This document shows positions 48,933-52,422 of a stretch of DNA of 52,422 bases, piece after piece. Numbering within the stretch: the first letter of the stretch is position 1; each line of letters begins with the position of its first letter. Position numbers and translations under genes: made by a program. The notes below the pieces were generated by a model, which did no database searches, had not been told where the DNA came from, and saw nothing but the letters and a program-made list of their open reading frames with translations. Source of the DNA: Desulfuromonas thiophila. Lineage in GTDB: Bacteria > Desulfobacterota > Desulfuromonadia > Desulfuromonadales > Desulfuromonadaceae. The stretch is from NCBI RefSeq assembly GCF_900101955.1, contig NZ_FNAQ01000017.1, forward strand, positions 1 to 52,422, written 5' to 3'.

Positions 48933-49902
48933 CAGCTGCTTCCTCCCCCTGTTCCATACCCGCGACGCCTTGATCCTGCGCCCAGTCCACTGGCGTGTCC
49001 GCAAGAGACTCCAGCCCCCGCAGACCGTCGTAGTCGCTGTCCTGCACCGGCGCCACGCAGCGGGCATCGGGACGCAGCGCCCGCAACAGCGTCCGGCCTT
49101 CGGCACTCAGATGCAGCTGCTGCAGGGCCGTGCGCAGGCAATCCACCAGCTGCGGCTCAAGGGTCGGGCTGGCGATAAACAGGTGATCGGCCACCGGCGG
49201 CAACGGCGCCAATACCCGCAGGCCCGCCCCCTGCAGGCTGTCGAGCACCTCCTGCTTGACCGCGCCGGCGGCATAGCGCCCCGCCAGCACCGCGTAAGCC
49301 ACGTTATCGTGGTTGCCCAGAAAAGCCACCGCCGCCAGATCCTCCAGCCCCAGCCGATGCTCGGCCAGCACCGCCCGGGGCACCATGCAGCCCATGGTGG
49401 AATAGGGCGCCACCAGCGCCAGGGTCTGACCGCGCAGATCGGCAACCTGGCGCAGCGGGCTGTCCTGCCGCACCACCAGAGCGCCGCGCAGCAATCCCCG
49501 GCCGTCGCTCAGGCTGCCGAGCAACTGCAGGCGGGGCTGCTGCTGGCGCAACCGGACATAGAGGGTCGGGCCGGTGAAGGCCAGCTCCAGCCCCGGCTGG
49601 CCGAACTGTTCGGCCATGTCACCAAAACTGGGCAGAATCCGCCACTGCACCGGTCGGCCACAGACCCGGCTGAGGTGCGCGCACAGCGGCGCGAAACGCC
49701 GTTGCAGTTCCGCGGCATTGAGATAGGGGTGCACCCCCAGGGTCAGACTGTCCGGGTTCAGGCTGCGGCTGGGCACATAATGGGCCGCCGCCGGTGGCTG
49801 GCCCGGCCCCAGCAGCACCAGCGCCAGGCAGGCACACAGCAATGCCAGCCGCCGCTGCCAGCCGAGGCTAAAAACCGTAACAGATCGCGTCGTCCCAAGC
49901 AT
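48913..49902 (-). CDS. PhnD-like periplasmic binding protein
   Basis: This 329-residue exported protein has a signal peptide (about 15-40, ending PAAAH) and a PhnD/type 2 periplasmic-binding fold (SLTLGVHPYLNAAELQRRFA, LELAFTGPTLYVRL, GQTLALVAPYSTMG). The family binds phosphonate, phosphite or similar anions. No permease or ATPase is adjacent. Instead it overlaps the PAS-GGDEF-EAL gene, so it probably delivers a ligand signal to that protein's periplasmic loop. The start at 49902 has AAGGA 8 bases upstream. The ATG at 49911 has no spacing for one. Confidence 0.82.
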   Translation of the reverse strand: MLGTTRSVTVFSLGWQRRLALLCACLALVLLGPGQPPAAAHYVPSRSLNPDSLTLGVHPYLNAAELQRRFAPLCAHLSRVCGRPVQWRILPSFGDMAEQFGQPGLELAFTGPTLYVRLRQQQPRLQLLGSLSDGRGLLRGALVVRQDSPLRQVADLRGQTLALVAPYSTMGCMVPRAVLAEHRLGLEDLAAVAFLGNHDNVAYAVLAGRYAAGAVKQEVLDSLQGAGLRVLAPLPPVADHLFIASPTLEPQLVDCLRTALQQLHLSAEGRTLLRALRPDARCVAPVQDSDYDGLRGLESLADTPVDWAQDQGVAGMEQGEEAAGVTPAH

Positions 49903-49980
49903 CCGTTTCATCCTTTTCTGGGCGCTGCTGGTGCCAGCGCAAAACCGCCGTGGGAGCGTTTTTACACCGCCAGCAAGCCA

Positions 49981-51048
49981 TCAGCGTTCCAGTTGCAGCA
50001 CCCTGGCCGCCAACTGGTCAAGAGGCAGCGACAGATCGACCCCGCCCGCCTTGACCGCTTCCTTGGGCATGCCATAGACCACACAGGTCGCCTCGTCCTG
50101 CGCCAGGGTGGCGGCACCCGCCTCCTTCATTTCCTTCATGCCCCTGGCGCCATCGTCGCCCATGCCGGTCATGATAACGCCAATGGCGTTCTTGCCGGCG
50201 TAACGGGCCGCGCTGCGGAACAGCACATCCACCGACGGCCGATGGCGCGAAACCAGCGGCCCGTCCTTGATTTCGACATAATAGCGCGCGCCGCTGCGCT
50301 TGAGCAGGGTATGACGATTGCCCGGCGCGATCAGGGCGCGGCCGCGGATCACCGAATCGCCATCGGCCGCCTCCTTGACCGACAAGCGGCACAGCCCATC
50401 GAGGCGGCGGGCAAAGGCGGCGGTGAAATTCTCCGGCATGTGCTGGACAATCACGATACCCGGCGCATCGGCCGGAAACTGCAGCAGAAATTCACGCAAG
50501 GCCTCGGTACCGCCGGTGGAGGCGCCGACCACCACCACCTTTTCAGTGGTCTGCACCAGGGCGCGGCTCGAACCCTTTTCCAGCACGGCGTCGGCGGTCA
50601 GCTTGGGCGCCACCGTCAGGGACGGCCGGCCGGTGGGGCGCAGTCGCGCCTGCGCCGCCGCCTTGACGGCATCGCAGATACGCACCCGCGATTCCTCCAG
50701 AAACTGCTTGGTGCCCAGCTGCGGCTTGGTAATGATATCGACGGCGCCATATTCCAGCGCCCTGAGCGCCGTTTCCGACCCCTGGGCCGTCAGACTCGAA
50801 CACATGACCACTGGAATCGGATGCTGGGTCATGATCTTTTTCAGAAAGGTCAGGCCGTCCATTCGCGGCATCTCGACATCCAGCGTGATGACATCGGGAA
50901 TCTGCTCCTTCATGCGCGCCGCGGCGATGAAGGGATCGCCGGCAGTGGCCATGACCTCGATCTGCGGGTCGGACGCCAGGATGCTGCTGAGAGCCTCGCG
51001 CACCACGGCGGCATCGTCAACGATCAGAACACGAATCTTCTCGGCCAT
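49981..51048 (-). CDS. cheB: chemotaxis response regulator methylesterase CheB
   Basis: This 355-residue protein has REC (about 4-120; phospho-acceptor Asp in [14 protein letters not shown]) and a C-terminal methylesterase domain with the catalytic Ser in [10 protein letters not shown], His in IVQHMPENF and Asp in [11 protein letters not shown]. It removes methyl groups from receptor glutamates (and deamidates Gln), opposing CheR. The start at 51048 follows GGGAGG. It lies 95 bases after cheR and 78 before the PhnD-like gene, all on the same strand. Confidence 0.96.
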   Translation of the reverse strand: MAEKIRVLIVDDAAVVREALSSILASDPQIEVMATAGDPFIAAARMKEQIPDVITLDVEMPRMDGLTFLKKIMTQHPIPVVMCSSLTAQGSETALRALEYGAVDIITKPQLGTKQFLEESRVRICDAVKAAAQARLRPTGRPSLTVAPKLTADAVLEKGSSRALVQTTEKVVVVGASTGGTEALREFLLQFPADAPGIVIVQHMPENFTAAFARRLDGLCRLSVKEAADGDSVIRGRALIAPGNRHTLLKRSGARYYVEIKDGPLVSRHRPSVDVLFRSAARYAGKNAIGVIMTGMGDDGARGMKEMKEAGAATLAQDEATCVVYGMPKEAVKAGGVDLSLPLDQLAARVLQLER

Positions 51049-51143
51049 GGCCTGCCTCCCGGCAAAAAAGATGAAGTCGCAAAACGTCCGGCCCTGGGCG
51101 CGTTGCTGAGCTGTTACCACCTCAGCAAAAAAGGGTTCAGGGC

Positions 51144-51980
51144 TCAGACCGCAGCCAGCGCCGGCTGGTGACGGTAAACGGTCGGCGCGATCTGCTGCAG
51201 GGGCACCGCATAGCCATGCAGCGATTCCGAATGCCCCAGAAACAGATGGCCGTCGGGCTGCAGATGACGGCAGAATTTCTGCACCAGCCGCTCCTGGGTC
51301 GGGTGATCGAAATAGATGATCACATTGCGGCAGAAAATGACATCTAGAACAAAGGGCAGGGCAAACTGTTCGTCCATGAAGTTGAGCCGGCCGAAACGCA
51401 CATGCCGGCGCAGCTCCGGCACAATGCGCACCAGCGGGCTGGTGCGGTCGCGGCTGCGCAGCAGGTAGCGGCGGCGCAAGGCCATGGGCACCGGCGCGAT
51501 CCGCTCCTCGTGATAGACCGCCTGCTTGGCCTGATCGAGCACACGGGTGGAGATATCGGTGGCGATGATTTCGAAGACAAAATCGCTGTGCTGGCGGGCA
51601 TAGTCATCCAGCACCATGGCCAGGGTATAGGGTTCCTCGCCGCTGGAACAGCCGGCACTCCAAACGCGGAAGCTGCGCCGGCCCAGGCGCTGCCAGGCCG
51701 GCAGCACCTGACCGACCAGGTAGTCGAAATGGCTCGGTTCGCGAAAAAAATCGGTCTTGTTGGTGGTAACGGCGTTGAACAGATGAATCTTTTCCAGCTG
51801 CTGGCCGCGGGGGCTGAACAGATAGTCGCAGTAGTCGCTCACCGTGGCCAGCTGCAACTCGCGCAAGCGCTTGTGCAGCCGGCCGGCCAGCATGGTGCGC
51901 TTGTTGTCGGTCAGCCGGATGCCGAGTTCATCGTAGATGTAGGCGCTGATACGCCGGAATTCCGCCGGGCCGATGTCCAT
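51144..51980 (-). CDS. cheR: chemotaxis protein methyltransferase CheR
   Basis: This 278-residue SAM-dependent enzyme methylates receptor glutamates. It has the N-terminal helical domain ([18 protein letters not shown]), the SAM-binding [16 protein letters not shown] (about 110-125), TDIS and the [10 protein letters not shown] motif. The beta-subdomain that docks on receptor C-terminal pentapeptides is present by length. The start at 51980 follows GAGGA. The receptor gene directly upstream ends in a motif that fits such a tether. Confidence 0.95.
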   Translation of the reverse strand: MDIGPAEFRRISAYIYDELGIRLTDNKRTMLAGRLHKRLRELQLATVSDYCDYLFSPRGQQLEKIHLFNAVTTNKTDFFREPSHFDYLVGQVLPAWQRLGRRSFRVWSAGCSSGEEPYTLAMVLDDYARQHSDFVFEIIATDISTRVLDQAKQAVYHEERIAPVPMALRRRYLLRSRDRTSPLVRIVPELRRHVRFGRLNFMDEQFALPFVLDVIFCRNVIIYFDHPTQERLVQKFCRHLQPDGHLFLGHSESLHGYAVPLQQIAPTVYRHQPALAAV

Positions 51981-52001
51981 GCTGTCCTCACGCAGAGCCT
52001 T

Positions 52002-52041
52002 GGCCGCTGAGAGCCGCGCAGCAGCTCTCAGCGGCCTTTTT
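52002..52041 (+). terminator. perfect hairpin with a U-run on the plus (antisense) strand
   Basis: GGCCGCTGAGAGC/GCTCTCAGCGGCC is a perfect 13-bp stem with a 9-base loop, followed on the plus strand by TTTTT. No plus-strand gene is present, so as a terminator it would act on antisense RNA running out of cheR. In the sense direction the hairpin lies 22 bases before the cheR start and could affect its translation. Confidence 0.5.
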
Positions 52042-52123
52042 CCCGCCGTTCGCCACCGTCTTGCGTCAGGCACAGGCCCCGTGGCGGTCCACCTCTGATA
52101 CGCACCCGCGTGTCTTGCCGGTT

Positions 52124-52422
52124 TCAGTATTCCTCGAACTCGTCGTCAAGCTTGTCCTTGCCGCTGCCCATGTCCAGCAGCACCCCGGCGCCGCTGGCAG
52201 CGCCAGCCTTGGCCGCCGGCCGGGCCGCGCCGCCCCGGGCCACATGCGCAATGCGCGGCGGAACCTTGGGGGCAGAGGCTCTGCGCTGGCTTTTGCCCGT
52301 GGTCGCCACCCGGAAGAAGCTGATGGTGTCCTGCAGCTGCTCGGCCTGACTGGAGAGCTCCTCGCTGGTGGAGGCCATCTCCTCCGAGGCGCTGGCGTTC
52401 TGCTGGATCACCTGGTCAAGCT
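52124..52422 (-). CDS. methyl-accepting chemotaxis protein, C-terminal part (5' partial)
   Basis: About 98 residues of a chemoreceptor are visible, and the gene runs off the right edge. LDQVIQQNASASEEMASTSEEL is cut here for length to QNASASEEMASTSEEL: it is the end of the signalling coiled coil, including a typical methylation-helix sequence. A flexible basic/Ala-Gly linker of about 60 residues follows and ends in DDEFEEY. The final EFEEY fits the x-[HFYW]-x-x-[HFYW] pentapeptide that tethers CheR and CheB in other receptors. cheR and cheB follow directly. The sensory and membrane domains lie outside the window. Confidence 0.88.
   Translation of the reverse strand, partial: LDQVIQQNASASEEMASTSEELSSQAEQLQDTISFFRVATTGKSQRRASAPKVPPRIAHVARGGAARPAAKAGAASGAGVLLDMGSGKDKLDDEFEEY

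Noticed and set aside
51103-51128. Hairpin TTGCTGAG/CTCAGCAA between cheR and cheB
   Set aside because: No U-run follows it in the direction of transcription, so it is not called as a terminator. It may be a minor mRNA structure.

Overview
This is a GC-rich chromosomal window of about 52 kb. It most probably comes from a Desulfuromonadales-type bacterium (Geobacter/Pelobacter/Desulfuromonas relatives). That placement is an inference from gene content: a small triheme c7-type cytochrome joined to a FAD/FeS hydroxyacid oxidase, HDOD and multidomain c-di-GMP signalling proteins, a FimT-PilW-PilV-PilX-PilY1 minor pilin operon, GlnRS, a fused IspDF, and sigma-54 style promoters. I see no rRNA, tRNA, CRISPR array or phage. 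Mobile DNA is limited to the 3' end of an IS3-family element at the left edge, one palindromic repeat (5951-6106) and one gene fragment (32588-32776).

Layout. At 1-5.8 kb an IS3-family end has cut the 3' end of an unknown gene, followed by an HDOD-histidine kinase and its REC-PAS-GGDEF-EAL partner on the minus strand. From 5.9 to 11.3 kb is a minus-strand housekeeping block, carD then ispDF-glnS-cysS, with terminators. From 11.4 to 16.5 kb come a TPR membrane protein (+), a PP-loop thiouridylase-like protein, and a glcD-glcF-triheme cytochrome operon (both -). From 16.7 to 22.2 kb is a plus-strand run of radA, a PH-like membrane protein, radC, a membrane histidine kinase and an NtrC-type sigma-54 activator. 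A PhnD-PAS-GGDEF sensor and an Sfp-type phosphopantetheinyl transferase follow on the minus strand.

From 25.2 to 32.5 kb is a minor pilin operon behind a candidate sigma-54 promoter and a tandem dyad. Its PilY1 carries two golvesin-like domains inside its VWA domain. From 32.5 to 38.9 kb are an AAA/nuclease gene fragment, a U32 peptidase, groEL-groES with a perfect CIRCE operator, and a class V aminotransferase. From 39.0 to 41.1 kb is a compact three-gene operon (CGGC metal-binding protein, NapH/CcoG-like polyferredoxin, stand-alone PAS protein) behind an FNR-like dyad and a strong sigma-54 -24/-12 element. From 41.2 to 45.9 kb are sseB-like, CLC and uvrD/pcrA genes (-). From 46 to 52.4 kb, on the minus strand, are the tail of a chemoreceptor with a CheR/CheB-tether-like C-terminus, cheR, cheB, a PhnD-type binding protein and a PAS-GGDEF-EAL protein.

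Themes. Four c-di-GMP or phosphorelay modules, a chemosensory cluster, and surface pilus adhesin genes with many calcium-loop motifs suggest environmental sensing coupled to surface attachment. The most interesting candidates are the golvesin-domain PilY1 operon with its tandem dyad and sigma-54 promoter, the redox-looking CGGC/ferredoxin/PAS operon, and the two PhnD-linked c-di-GMP sensors, one fused and one split.
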